From positions 496,001-560,000 of the forward strand of contig NZ_JAATJK010000001.1 of assembly GCF_011927785.1 (NCBI RefSeq): 64,000 nt of DNA, written 5' to 3'. The position numbers and the translations under genes were made by a program. This stretch comes from Micromonospora profundi (GTDB lineage: Bacteria; Actinomycetota; Actinomycetes; Mycobacteriales; Micromonosporaceae). Below the pieces are notes generated by a model, which did not search any database, was not told the origin of the DNA, and worked only from the letters and a program-made list of their open reading frames with translations. This document shows positions 43,871 through 54,416 of this stretch, in pieces; position 1 is the stretch's first letter; each line of letters starts with the position of its first letter.

Positions 43871-44845
43871 TCAGGCCCTCGCATGCTCCGGGCCGGCTGG
43901 ATCGACCCGGACCCGGAGCGTGGCACCGACGCCCTGCCGGGACTCGTACGCATCCTCGACAGTTCGTCGGATGCCGTCCGGATGGCGCCGGAGCTGTGCA
44001 GGCGTGACGTGCAGAACCAGGACACCGTGCCGACTCAGCTCGTTGTGCCGCTCCAACGTCCGAGCCCAGTCGCCCGGGCTGAAGTGGTACTCCTGCGAAT
44101 CGACCTCCAGCGCCACCGCCGAGTCGGTCAGGTACCCGTCCGGCGTCGGCAGCACCGCCCCGTCAAGCGTACGAAGACGGGGATTCCACCGGATCTGCGG
44201 CAGGATCGGGCTGCCCGCCAGGCATTCGCGCAGCTCCGCCTCCGGAGCCGACCGGGTGCCGGCCACGACCTCCGCGTACGCCATCCTGATCAGCGCGGTG
44301 CGACTGCGCCGCGCCCGACGGATCTCCTCGTCCAGCCTGGCGAGGTCGGTGAAACCGCGCTGGACAGACTCGGCGAGGATGGCCCGCACCGGGCGAAGCT
44401 GCCCAAGGTCGCGGGCCGCGTCCACCACCGCCCGCGCCGGCGAGCAGACGGGGTACGGCGCGCTCGACCGCGCCCGGGCGTCCAGGGTCAGGGCTCGCCG
44501 AACAAGGGCGTAGCCCGCCGACCGGCGCCGCGCGTGGTGCGGCACCACCAGGTGTACGTCGGTGTTGCGCGGAATCTGCCGGAACCCGTACCAGGCGAGC
44601 GCGGCCAAGCTGGTGAGCTGCGCCTGCGGCCCGGCGTAGAGCGCTGCGGAGATCCGCCGTTGTTCATCGGTCAGTACGCCCGTGAACAGGGCGTACGTCG
44701 CTGGCAGGACGCGTTGCCACTGGCCGCGCCGGGCCTGGCGGTACAGGTACATGTCGTCGTAGCCAGCGGCGAGCAACTGAGCCCGGGTGGCGATCTGCTG
44801 TTGCCGCTCGACCGTTGCCGTCAGCTCAGGTGGATGTTCACGCAT
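43871..44845 (-). CDS. AbiEi antitoxin N-terminal / DUF559-like protein
   Basis: A 324-residue protein with two parts. Residues about 10-60 look like the AbiEi antitoxin winged helix (RAQLLAAGYDDMYLYRQARR, then WQRVLPATYALF). The C-terminus resembles DUF559/Vsr-like PD-(D/E)XK nucleases (PDGYLTDSAVALEVDSQEYH, then WARTLERHNELSRHGVLVLH). No AbiEii toxin is beside it. Members of this group are frequent, scattered genes of unknown role. ATG 44845 may be leaderless (CAGGCT 6 nt upstream). It is bracketed by 56-58 bp inverted repeats, suggesting mobility. Confidence 0.83.
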   Translation of the reverse strand: MREHPPELTATVERQQQIATRAQLLAAGYDDMYLYRQARRGQWQRVLPATYALFTGVLTDEQRRISAALYAGPQAQLTSLAALAWYGFRQIPRNTDVHLVVPHHARRRSAGYALVRRALTLDARARSSAPYPVCSPARAVVDAARDLGQLRPVRAILAESVQRGFTDLARLDEEIRRARRSRTALIRMAYAEVVAGTRSAPEAELRECLAGSPILPQIRWNPRLRTLDGAVLPTPDGYLTDSAVALEVDSQEYHFSPGDWARTLERHNELSRHGVLVLHVTPAQLRRHPDGIRRTVEDAYESRQGVGATLRVRVDPAGPEHARA

Positions 44846-44957
44846 GACCGCAGCCTGACCGTCGGAACCAGGCCGTGTCCCGCCCGGCCGCGCGGCCTGT
44901 GGAAATCCTGCCGGCTGTGGACAACACCGTCGATCATCGCGCGGTGTGATATGCGTC

Positions 44958-45015
44958 GTGTTAGGAAGGGCCCCTTCCTATGCACTAGGCGTTAAGCAGG
45001 GGCCCTTCCTTACAC
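44958..45015. repeat. Right inverted repeat flanking the AbiEi-like gene
   Basis: Mirror copy of 43777-43835. It is internally palindromic: GTGTTAGGAAGGGCCCC (44958-44974) opposes GGGGCCCTTCCTTACAC (44999-45015) with one mismatch. Its last bases form TACACT, the probable -10 of dusB. Confidence 0.92.
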
Positions 45016-45016
45016 T
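45011..45016 (+). promoter_or_regulatory. -10 element of dusB, formed by the repeat edge
   Basis: TACACT lies 6 nt before GTG 45023 and no RBS is visible, so dusB is probably leaderless. Five of its six bases belong to the inverted repeat. Confidence 0.55.
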
Positions 45017-45022
45017 TGGGCG

Positions 45023-46195
45023 GTGACTGCCTTGACCGCGCCTGTTTTGAGCCCTTTGACTCTGGGGCCGTACCAGGTGTGGCCGCCTGTGGTGCTCGCG
45101 CCGATGGCCGGCATCACGAACGTCGGGTTCCGCCGGCTCTGCCGGGAGCAGGGCGGCGGCATCTACGTCTGCGAGATGATCACCACTCGGGCGCTTGTCG
45201 AGCGCAACCCGAAGACCCTGCGCATGATCACGTTCGGTGACGACGAGAAGCCGCGCAGCCTCCAGCTCTACGGCACCGACCCCGAGATCACCGCAGCCGC
45301 CGTACGGATCGTCGTCGAGCGCAACCTGGCCGATCACATCGACCTGAACTTCGGCTGCCCGGTCCCCAAGGTCACGCGGCGTGGCGGCGGTGCGGCGCTG
45401 CCGTGGCGGCGCCGGCTCTTCGCCCGGCTGGTCAAGGCCGCGGTGGCTGCCGCGTCACCCGCCGGCGTGCCGGTCACCGTCAAGATGCGCAAGGGCATCG
45501 ACGACGACCATCTGACGTACGTCGAAGCAGGGCTCGCAGCCCAGGACGCCGGCGTGGCGGCGGTGGCCCTGCACGGGCGGACGGCCTCGCAGCGCTACTC
45601 GGGCACCGCCGACTGGGACGCGATCGCCACGTTGAAGCAGGCCCTCGACGTGCCGGTGCTCGGCAACGGCGACATCTGGGAGGCCGACGACGCGCTGCGG
45701 ATGGTCGCGCACACCGGCGTCGACGGGGTTGTCATCGGGCGCGGCTGCCTCGGCCGGCCGTGGCTCTTCGCCGACCTGGAGGCCGCCTTCAACGGTCGCC
45801 CCGAACGGCGGCTGCCCAGCCTCGGCGAGGTGGCGGTGACCATGCGCCGGCACGCCGAGTTGCTCGTCGACCAGTTCGTGGCGGGCGCGCGCAACCCCGC
45901 CCGGGGTGAGCGGGACGGCTGCACCGACTTCCGCAAGCACGTCGCCTGGTACCTCAAGGGCTTCCCCGTCGGCGGCGAACTGCGCCGGTCCCTGGCGATG
46001 ATCGAAAGCCTGGCCCAGCTCGACGACCTACTCGGCAAGCTCGACCCGGCCGAGCCGTTCCCGCTTACCGCCCTCGGTCAGCCGCGTGGCCGGACGAACT
46101 CCCCGGGCAAGGTCTTCCTGCCGGACGGCTGGCTGGCCAGCCGGGACGACGACACCGTGCCCGAGGGCGCCGAGATGGACGACTCCGGCGGCTGA
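45023..46195 (+). CDS. dusB: tRNA-dihydrouridine synthase
   Basis: A 390-residue FMN-dependent enzyme that reduces uridines in the tRNA D-loop. The TIM-barrel start is VVLAPMAGITNVGFRRL, and the catalytic Cys lies in LNFGCPVPKVTRRGGGAAL. Later come ALHGRTASQRYSG and the phosphate-binding GVVIGRGCLGRPWLF. Its start is set by the TACACT -10 of the adjacent repeat. The C-terminal 60 residues are an actinobacterial extension. Confidence 0.95.
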   Translation: MTALTAPVLSPLTLGPYQVWPPVVLAPMAGITNVGFRRLCREQGGGIYVCEMITTRALVERNPKTLRMITFGDDEKPRSLQLYGTDPEITAAAVRIVVERNLADHIDLNFGCPVPKVTRRGGGAALPWRRRLFARLVKAAVAAASPAGVPVTVKMRKGIDDDHLTYVEAGLAAQDAGVAAVALHGRTASQRYSGTADWDAIATLKQALDVPVLGNGDIWEADDALRMVAHTGVDGVVIGRGCLGRPWLFADLEAAFNGRPERRLPSLGEVAVTMRRHAELLVDQFVAGARNPARGERDGCTDFRKHVAWYLKGFPVGGELRRSLAMIESLAQLDDLLGKLDPAEPFPLTALGQPRGRTNSPGKVFLPDGWLASRDDDTVPEGAEMDDSGG

Positions 46196-46547
46196 CCCGC
46201 ACCGGCCGGCGCTGATGGGTAGCCGGCGTCGACGTCACCGCCTCGGCGCCGACGGGTGGGTGGCGTCGACTGGTCACTGGCCCGGGGCTGTTGGGTGGGT
46301 GGCGTCGACTGGTCACCGGCCCGGCGCTGTTGGGCGGGTGGCGTCGACTGGTTACCGCCTCGGCGCTGGTGGGTGGGCGGCCTCGATCGGTCACCGGCTC
46401 GGCGCGCTGGTGGTGGCTGGTGTCGGCGGGTCGGCGCCCGGGTCGGCGCCTCGGCCGGTGTGCTGAATTGCTGAGGGCGTCAGTTCCGAAGTGTCGGCGA
46501 ACCGCGTGATGCCTGCCCGGGCTTCTGGCCGCCGCCGGTGGCATGGC
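46196..46547. other. Non-coding stretch with 39-bp minisatellite
   Basis: Between dusB and the peptidase terminator I see only the minisatellite at 46225-46420 and flanking GC-rich sequence. Open frames on both strands exist because the repeat length is a multiple of three; none has an RBS. Confidence 0.65.
46225..46420. repeat. 39-bp minisatellite, about 4-5 copies
   Basis: Units opening GGCGTCGACTGGTCACYGGC and ending with TTGGGTGGGT start at 46262, 46301, 46340 and (diverged) 46379. A shorter related copy starts at 46225. Confidence 0.9.
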
Positions 46548-46582
46548 GAAGGGCCGGGCCCCTGGTGGGGGTCCGGCCCTTC
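46548..46582 (-). terminator. Strong hairpin terminator
   Basis: GAAGGGCCGGGCCCC (46548-46562) pairs with GGGGTCCGGCCCTTC (46568-46582): 15 bp with one non-Watson-Crick position (a G-U wobble or A-C mismatch depending on the strand read), over a 5-nt loop. It lies 28 nt after the C39-like peptidase stop. Confidence 0.85.
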
Positions 46583-46610
46583 GGTGGTGCGTGGTGCGTG
46601 TTGGGTGGGG

Positions 46611-47255
46611 TCAGCTGGTGGCGTAGCCGCGGGTGGCGATCCAGTCGGCGAGGTGCTCGACGGTGATGTCGTAGGAGGCGGTGTTGGGGTTGGCGGAGTC
46701 GGCGATGGTGACGGTGTTGCCGTTGTCGGTGTAGCCGACGACGCTGATGTAGTGGCCGCCTTCGAAGGAGTGGGTGTTGCCGTCGGTGTCGGTGGTGGTG
46801 CCGGCGATGTTGGCGACTACGGCGCGGCCGTCGTCGACGGTCTTGACCACATCGGTGCGGAGTTTGTCGGTCTGCTTGTCGTCGGCGGCGGGGGTGCTGA
46901 TTTCGACCGAGCGGTAGGCGTTGTTCTTGCCGGTTTCCTTGTTCAGGACGGGGGTGATGTCGTTGATGCTGTTGGTGCCGGCTTCGGTGGTGCCCATTTC
47001 CTTGGCCATGGCGTCGACGCTGATGTTCTTGCCCTGTACGGACAGGGCGTTGCGGGCGGCGGCGGGGCCGCAGTAGTAGAAGTTGGGCTGGGCTTCGTAG
47101 CGGACGTCGAGGTGCCGCTCGCCCTTGTTCTGGGTCTGGCCGGTGGGCTTGGCGTCGGCGGCGTAGGCGGTGGTGATGGGGCCGGCGATGGCGCCGCCGG
47201 TGACGGCGAGGCCGGCAGCGGTCAGAGCGGTCTTACGAATCAGATCGGTACGCAT
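46611..47255 (-). CDS. Secreted C39-like cysteine peptidase
   Basis: A 214-residue exported protein. The signal peptide ends near TAYA-AD (residue 32). The papain-like C39 domain has the catalytic Cys62 in PNFYYCGPAAARNAL, the His in GGHYISVVGYTD and the following Asp region (VTIADSANPNT). There is no ABC transporter domain, so it is a stand-alone secreted peptidase-like protein. ATG 47255 has AGGAG about 9 nt upstream. Single gene with strong terminator and repeated motifs in its upstream region. The target is unknown. Confidence 0.88.
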   Translation of the reverse strand: MRTDLIRKTALTAAGLAVTGGAIAGPITTAYAADAKPTGQTQNKGERHLDVRYEAQPNFYYCGPAAARNALSVQGKNISVDAMAKEMGTTEAGTNSINDITPVLNKETGKNNAYRSVEISTPAADDKQTDKLRTDVVKTVDDGRAVVANIAGTTTDTDGNTHSFEGGHYISVVGYTDNGNTVTIADSANPNTASYDITVEHLADWIATRGYATS

Positions 47256-47336
47256 GATGGCGTGCTCCTCTGCAATTCGGGGGCGGCCCGCGTAACGCAC
47301 CAATAGGGGGACGGTGCGCGCGAGCAGGGGGAAGAA

Positions 47337-47482
47337 GTTCCAGGGATCTCACCCGGCGGCTCTGCCTGCTCGGGGTGGTCCAGGGATGTAACCAGCCGGG
47401 CCGGCGACTCATTCCACCGCGCTCCGGGGGACCTGCCCGACAGCCACGGGAGGCCGCTCGGGTCGTCCGGGGGGATGTAACC
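47337..47482 (-). promoter_or_regulatory. Three degenerate direct repeats upstream of the C39-like gene
   Basis: Plus-strand copies: TTCCAGGGATCTCACC (47337-47352), GTCCAGGGATGTAACC (47378-47393) and a version with two extra G at 47465-47482. On the peptidase strand they read roughly GGTTACATCCCTGGAC. They could be binding sites of an unknown activator or repressor. Confidence 0.5.
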
Positions 47483-47807
47483 GTGGCGGCCGGGCGGGTG
47501 TTCCCGGATACCGGGGGACCGTCGAGCCAGCGGGGCCGCGACCTGTCGTCGGTTACCCCCTGTACAACCACCCGGCCCGGCCCATCATTCCGCCGCCAGA
47601 GTGCCCCCGACCACGCCGCAGCCGAGCCGATACCAGACATAACACCCAGCATTGCCCCGACAGTCGGCCCAGACGGGTGTGATCGACTCGGCTTCATGGA
47701 AACCGGGGTATCCGCGCGACCCGGACACCTCGATATCAAAGGAACCCGAGTCGATCAACCCGCGACTGCCTGAAATGCCTATTCTGGGCGTCTACCGTGC
47801 GCCCGAC

Positions 47808-47924
47808 GAGCGTGCGACGGCCACGCCGAAACCGGACGCCCCGCCCGAGCGTGCGACGGCCACGCCGAAACCGGACGCCCCGTCTGAGGGTGCGGCGGAC
47901 GCGGTGAAACCGGACGCCCCGCCC
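47808..47924. repeat. 39-bp tandem repeat, three copies
   Basis: Copies start at 47808, 47847 and 47886 (GAGCGTGCGACGGCCACGCC at the start of each of the first two). The first two are nearly identical and the third has diverged. It abuts the hexosaminidase stop codon. Confidence 0.93.
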
Positions 47925-47925
47925 G

Positions 47926-49617
47926 TCAGGGGATTATCGGGTCGGGGTGGGGCACGCCGTGTTGTTGGGGGATGGCGGGTACCGCCGGCCAGGGGATCTC
48001 CGGTGCGGCGTGGAAGGTGATGCCGGCGGTTGCCCAGCGTGGCCCGTGCCCAGCCAACCGCGAACGGAACCCGGCCCAGTCGTGCGTCGCGCGGGGTGAC
48101 CAGCCCAGCTCGGCGATCGCCGGGAGTCGGGGTAGGAGCAGCAGTTCGATCTCCGCGAGGGAGGTGACCGATTCGGTCCAGAGCGGTGCCTCCACGCCGA
48201 GCACCGCCTCCTCGGGTACGTCGGCGACGTGCGTGCCCGGATCCCAGTCGTAAGCCTTGCGTACGTCGATCAGGCCGGCCCAGTCGTGTCCGATCGGGGT
48301 GTCCGGCGCGTACTTCATGTCGAGGTATGCGTGGTTGCCAGGGGAGATGACCAGCCGGGCGCCTCGGCGGACCGCGTCGGCGGTCGTGGGGTCCTCGCCG
48401 TTGGTGCCCCACCACTGGAGGACCCGCCCGTCGACGTGGGCGGCAGGTGCGACCTGGTGCCAGCCGACCACTGTCTTTCCGAGCTCGGCCACGATGCGCT
48501 GGACCCGCTCGACGAAACCGGTGTAGAGCTCGCCCTTGACCTTGAACGCCTCGTCGCCGCCGATGTGCAGCAACCGCCCGGGTGTGATGGCGGCCAGTTC
48601 GCCGAACACGTCGGCGACGAAGTCGTACGTCCGCTCGTCGGTCGGGTCGACGTAGCTGAAGCCGACATCGGTGCCTGTGTACGGCGGAGGTGCGATCTTG
48701 TCCGGTGCCAGTTCCGGGTACGCGACGAGCGCCGAGTTGGTGTGCCCCGGCAGGTCGATCTCCGGGACGACAGTGATGTGACGGTCGGCGGCATAGGAGA
48801 CGATCCGCGCGTAGTCGGCCTTCGTGTAGAAACCGCCCGGGCCGTCACCGACCTCGGTCGCGCCGCCCACGGTGGTCAACTTCGGGCGGGAGTCGACGGC
48901 GATCCGCCAGCCCTGGTCGTCGGTGAGGTGCAGGTGCAGGTGGTTGAGCTTGTAGCGGGCCAGGTGGCCGATGACCCGCAGCACGTCCTCGACGGCGAAG
49001 AAGTGCCGTGCCACGTCGAGCATCGCACCCCGGTACGGGAAGCGTGGCGTGTCGGTGATGGTCCCGCCGGGCAGGATCCACGCTTCGGTGACCGGGACTG
49101 TGCTCTCGATCGCCGGCGGGAGCAGTTGGCGCAAGGTCTGCACGCCGTGGAAGAGGCCTGTGGCGGTGACGGCGCTGAGGCGTACCCCGGAGGTGGTGAC
49201 GTCGAGTCGGTAGCCCTCCGTGCCGAGGCCGACGGCCTGGTCCAGCACGAGCGCGATGCCGTCGTCGGCCTGCGGCGTGGCGGCGTCGGTGACCGGCAGC
49301 GGGTATCCGGTGGCGGGCCGCAGCAGCTCGGCGAGGTGGACGGCGGCGGCCAGCGCGGCGGGTTCGGTGCTTGCCACGATGACCGCGTCGGGGGAGAGCC
49401 GCCAGTTTCCGGCCGGGTTCGGCCGCACGTCCCGCGGAGCGGGTACGACGTCGGCGAGCTGGATGGGGGCGGGCGCGGCGAGCAGGTCGGTGGCGGCCCG
49501 CTCGGCAGCCCGGGCCAGCGCGGCGGCGGTCGGTTCCTGAGTCGGCAGCGGGATCGGACCGGCGGCTCCGGCCACCTCGGGGGTGGTGGCGGGGCCGGGG
49601 GAGGGGTTGGTCGACAC
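47926..49617 (-). CDS. Beta-N-acetylhexosaminidase (GH20)
   Basis: An about 563-residue glycoside hydrolase family 20 enzyme releasing terminal GlcNAc/GalNAc from chitin fragments or glycans. The catalytic Asp-Glu pair is in LLHIGGDEAFK (about residue 320), preceded by the GH20b domain and HLHLTDDQGWRI. GTG 49617 has GGAG 8 nt upstream. No signal peptide is visible from this start; the open frame upstream to 49788 does not supply one either, so cytoplasmic or leaderless export is unclear. Confidence 0.92.
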   Translation of the reverse strand: MSTNPSPGPATTPEVAGAAGPIPLPTQEPTAAALARAAERAATDLLAAPAPIQLADVVPAPRDVRPNPAGNWRLSPDAVIVASTEPAALAAAVHLAELLRPATGYPLPVTDAATPQADDGIALVLDQAVGLGTEGYRLDVTTSGVRLSAVTATGLFHGVQTLRQLLPPAIESTVPVTEAWILPGGTITDTPRFPYRGAMLDVARHFFAVEDVLRVIGHLARYKLNHLHLHLTDDQGWRIAVDSRPKLTTVGGATEVGDGPGGFYTKADYARIVSYAADRHITVVPEIDLPGHTNSALVAYPELAPDKIAPPPYTGTDVGFSYVDPTDERTYDFVADVFGELAAITPGRLLHIGGDEAFKVKGELYTGFVERVQRIVAELGKTVVGWHQVAPAAHVDGRVLQWWGTNGEDPTTADAVRRGARLVISPGNHAYLDMKYAPDTPIGHDWAGLIDVRKAYDWDPGTHVADVPEEAVLGVEAPLWTESVTSLAEIELLLLPRLPAIAELGWSPRATHDWAGFRSRLAGHGPRWATAGITFHAAPEIPWPAVPAIPQQHGVPHPDPIIP

Positions 49618-49930
49618 GGCGGCGGCTCCGGGGGTGTATTCGCGTCGGTTATGGCAAAAGTGAGGTTCACCGGCTGGCGTTGTCGTCAAGGGTACGGCGA
49701 CAGGTCGGAATGCGTGATCGTGCGCATGGAAGCGTTCCCAACAACCCGTACGAACGCGGATAGTCGTGATAGCTGTGCCGATTGTCACCGAACGGGCCCA
49801 GGTCGCTCGATGTTCGCTTAACCTTCGCCCACCGATCGACGTCGACGCCGGATTACCGGAGGTCCGTCCCGGGGTACCAGCAAACTGAACCTTCGTTAAG
49901 TGTCCATTCCGGCGCGCGTGGGAGGCTCTG

Positions 49931-52639
<2,709 letters not shown>

Positions 52640-52787
52640 CGAGGAGCAGGCGGCGGCTCGGGGCGGGCCGCCGCCTGCACCCCGGACGTCTCCCCATCGC
52701 GGTCACGCCGAGGCGCATCGGCGGGCGTAATCTAGCTCCCTCACATGCGGCTGATTGCGTTCGCCGTCGACTGGGAAAGGTGACTGA

Positions 52788-53141
52788 ATGACCAGCGTCT
52801 GGGAGAGCCTGACCATCGACGCCCGCGATCCGGGCCGGCTGGCCCGCTGGTGGGCCGAGGCGCTCGGCTATCAGGTCGTCACCGACAAGCCGGACGAGGT
52901 GGAGATCCGGCAGAGCGCCGACCGTCTCCCCGGCCTGGTCTTCGTGCCGGCGGTCGGCGGCAAGGAGCACAAGAACCGGCTGCACCTCGACCTGCGCCCC
53001 GCCGACCAGGAGGCCGAGGTCGAGCGGCTTGTCGACATGGGCGCCCGGCACGTCGACATCGGCCAGGGCGACGTCGAGTGGACGGTGCTGGCCGACCCGG
53101 AGGGCAACGAGTTCTGCGTCCTCCGTCAGCGCAAGGAGTGA
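52788..53141 (+). CDS. VOC family (glyoxalase-like) protein
   Basis: A 117-residue vicinal-oxygen-chelate fold protein (VWESLTIDARDPGRLARWWA, ending in DPEGNEFCVLRQ). These are glyoxalase/dioxygenase-like domains, and many actinobacterial stand-alone members have no known substrate. ATG with AAAGG about 8 nt upstream. A TAATCT -10 lies near 52728. The next gene starts 6 nt after it. Confidence 0.88.
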   Translation: MTSVWESLTIDARDPGRLARWWAEALGYQVVTDKPDEVEIRQSADRLPGLVFVPAVGGKEHKNRLHLDLRPADQEAEVERLVDMGARHVDIGQGDVEWTVLADPEGNEFCVLRQRKE

Positions 53142-53147
53142 GCCGGG

Positions 53148-54401
53148 TTGGGAGACCCGCAGTCCCGACTGGTCGAGGAGCCACCCAAGGACACCGGGCA
53201 TCGCCGTTCACCGTACGAGCGTGACCGGGCCAGGGTGCTGCACTCGGCAGCGTTCCGTCGACTCGCCACCAAGACCCAGGTGCACACCGCCGGCAGTGAC
53301 GACTTCCTGCGTACCCGCCTGACGCACTCCCTTGAGGTGGCCCAGATCGCCAGGGAGATGGGCGCGCGGCTGGGCTGCGACCCGGACGTGGTGGACGTCG
53401 CCGGGCTGGCCCACGACCTCGGGCACCCTCCGTTCGGGCACAACGGCGAGGCCGCGCTGGACCTGCTCGCCACGCCCTGCGGCGGCTTTGAGGGCAACGC
53501 GCAGACCCTGCGCGTCCTGACCCGGCTTGAGGCGAAGGTGCTCGCCCCGGACGGCTCGTCCGCCGGGCTCAACCTGACCCGCGCGTCGCTCGACGCGATC
53601 GGAAAATATCCCTGGCCGCGCCGCCCCGGGCAGCGCAAATTCGGGGTGTACGCCGACGACACGGCGGTCTTCGACTGGATCCGAGCTGGCGCGCCCGGCG
53701 ACCGGCGCTGCCTGGAGGCGCAGGTGATGGACTGGGCCGACGACGTCGCGTACTCGGTGCACGACGTGGAGGACGGCATCCACGGCGGGTACGTCACGCT
53801 GCGCCCGCTGCTCACCGACGCCGACGAGCGTGCCGCGCTCTGCGCCGACGTGGCCACCGCCTATTCCTCGGAGCCCGCGGACGACCTTGCCGAGGTGCTT
53901 GTCGAGCTGCTGGCCGACCCGCTGCTCGCCCCGCTCGCCGGGTACGACGGCAGCCACCGCGCCCAGGTGGCGTTGAAGACCACCACGAGCGGCCTGACCG
54001 GCCGGTTCGTGTCGGCGGCGGTGACCGCCACCGAGGAGCGGTTCGGCCCCGGCCCGCACCGCCGTTACGCCGCCGACCTGGTGGTGCCGAGGCGGGTACG
54101 GGCACAGTGCGCGCTGCTCAAGGGCATCGCCCTGCGCTACGTGATGCGCCGTACCGGCTTCCGGGGTCGCTACGAGGGGCAGCGCACGATGCTCGCGGAG
54201 CTGGTGGCCGCACTGGTGCGGCGGGCGCCGGACGGGCTCGACCCGGTCTTCGCCCCGCTGTGGCGGGCCGCGCCCGACGACGCCGCCCGGCTGCGCGTGG
54301 TGATCGACCAGGTCGCGTCGCTCACCGACCCGGCGGCGGTGGCCTGGCACACCCGGCTCGTCGCGGGGAGAACGCCAGCGGTGGACAACGCAGCTACTTA
54401 G
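53148..54401 (+). CDS. dgt: Deoxyguanosinetriphosphate triphosphohydrolase
   Basis: A 417-residue HD-domain dNTPase that cleaves dGTP to deoxyguanosine and tripolyphosphate. HD motif residues are seen in TRLTHSLEVAQ and LAHDLGHPPFGHNGE, with a further Asp in MDWADDVAYSVHD. The start is TTG 53148. In actinobacteria dgt commonly precedes dnaG, as here with one gene inserted. The stop codon lies inside an iron box. Confidence 0.95.
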   Translation: MGDPQSRLVEEPPKDTGHRRSPYERDRARVLHSAAFRRLATKTQVHTAGSDDFLRTRLTHSLEVAQIAREMGARLGCDPDVVDVAGLAHDLGHPPFGHNGEAALDLLATPCGGFEGNAQTLRVLTRLEAKVLAPDGSSAGLNLTRASLDAIGKYPWPRRPGQRKFGVYADDTAVFDWIRAGAPGDRRCLEAQVMDWADDVAYSVHDVEDGIHGGYVTLRPLLTDADERAALCADVATAYSSEPADDLAEVLVELLADPLLAPLAGYDGSHRAQVALKTTTSGLTGRFVSAAVTATEERFGPGPHRRYAADLVVPRRVRAQCALLKGIALRYVMRRTGFRGRYEGQRTMLAELVAALVRRAPDGLDPVFAPLWRAAPDDAARLRVVIDQVASLTDPAAVAWHTRLVAGRTPAVDNAAT

Positions 54402-54412
54402 GCTAGCCTAAG
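54397..54412. promoter_or_regulatory. DtxR/IdeR-type iron box overlapping a -10 element
   Basis: CTTAGGCTAGCCTAAG is a perfect 16-bp palindrome matching iron boxes (TTAGGNNAGCCTAA-like). It contains TAGCCT (54404-54409), 7 nt before the next ATG, so the repressor would cover the -10 directly. It also overlaps the dgt stop codon. Confidence 0.93.
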
Positions 54413-54416
54413 CAAC

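Larger units (their letters stand above)
47256..47925. other. Upstream region of the C39-like peptidase plus repeats
   Basis: 670 bp without a supported gene. It contains the peptidase promoter region (minus strand), three degenerate direct repeats (47337-47352, 47378-47393, 47465-47482) and a 39-bp repeat array (47808-47924). The plus-strand frame through that array has no RBS. Confidence 0.6.

Noticed and set aside
44916..44924. DnaA-box-like TGTGGACAA upstream of dusB
   Set aside because: A single box without clustering or origin genes; expected by chance in 64 kb.
43777..45015. Complete insertion sequence
   Set aside because: Despite the inverted ends, the enclosed gene is not a transposase and no target-site duplication is visible, so it was not annotated as an IS.
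46086..46466. Plus-strand frame through the 39-bp minisatellite
   Set aside because: It starts inside dusB in another frame without an RBS; the open frame follows from the repeat length being a multiple of three.
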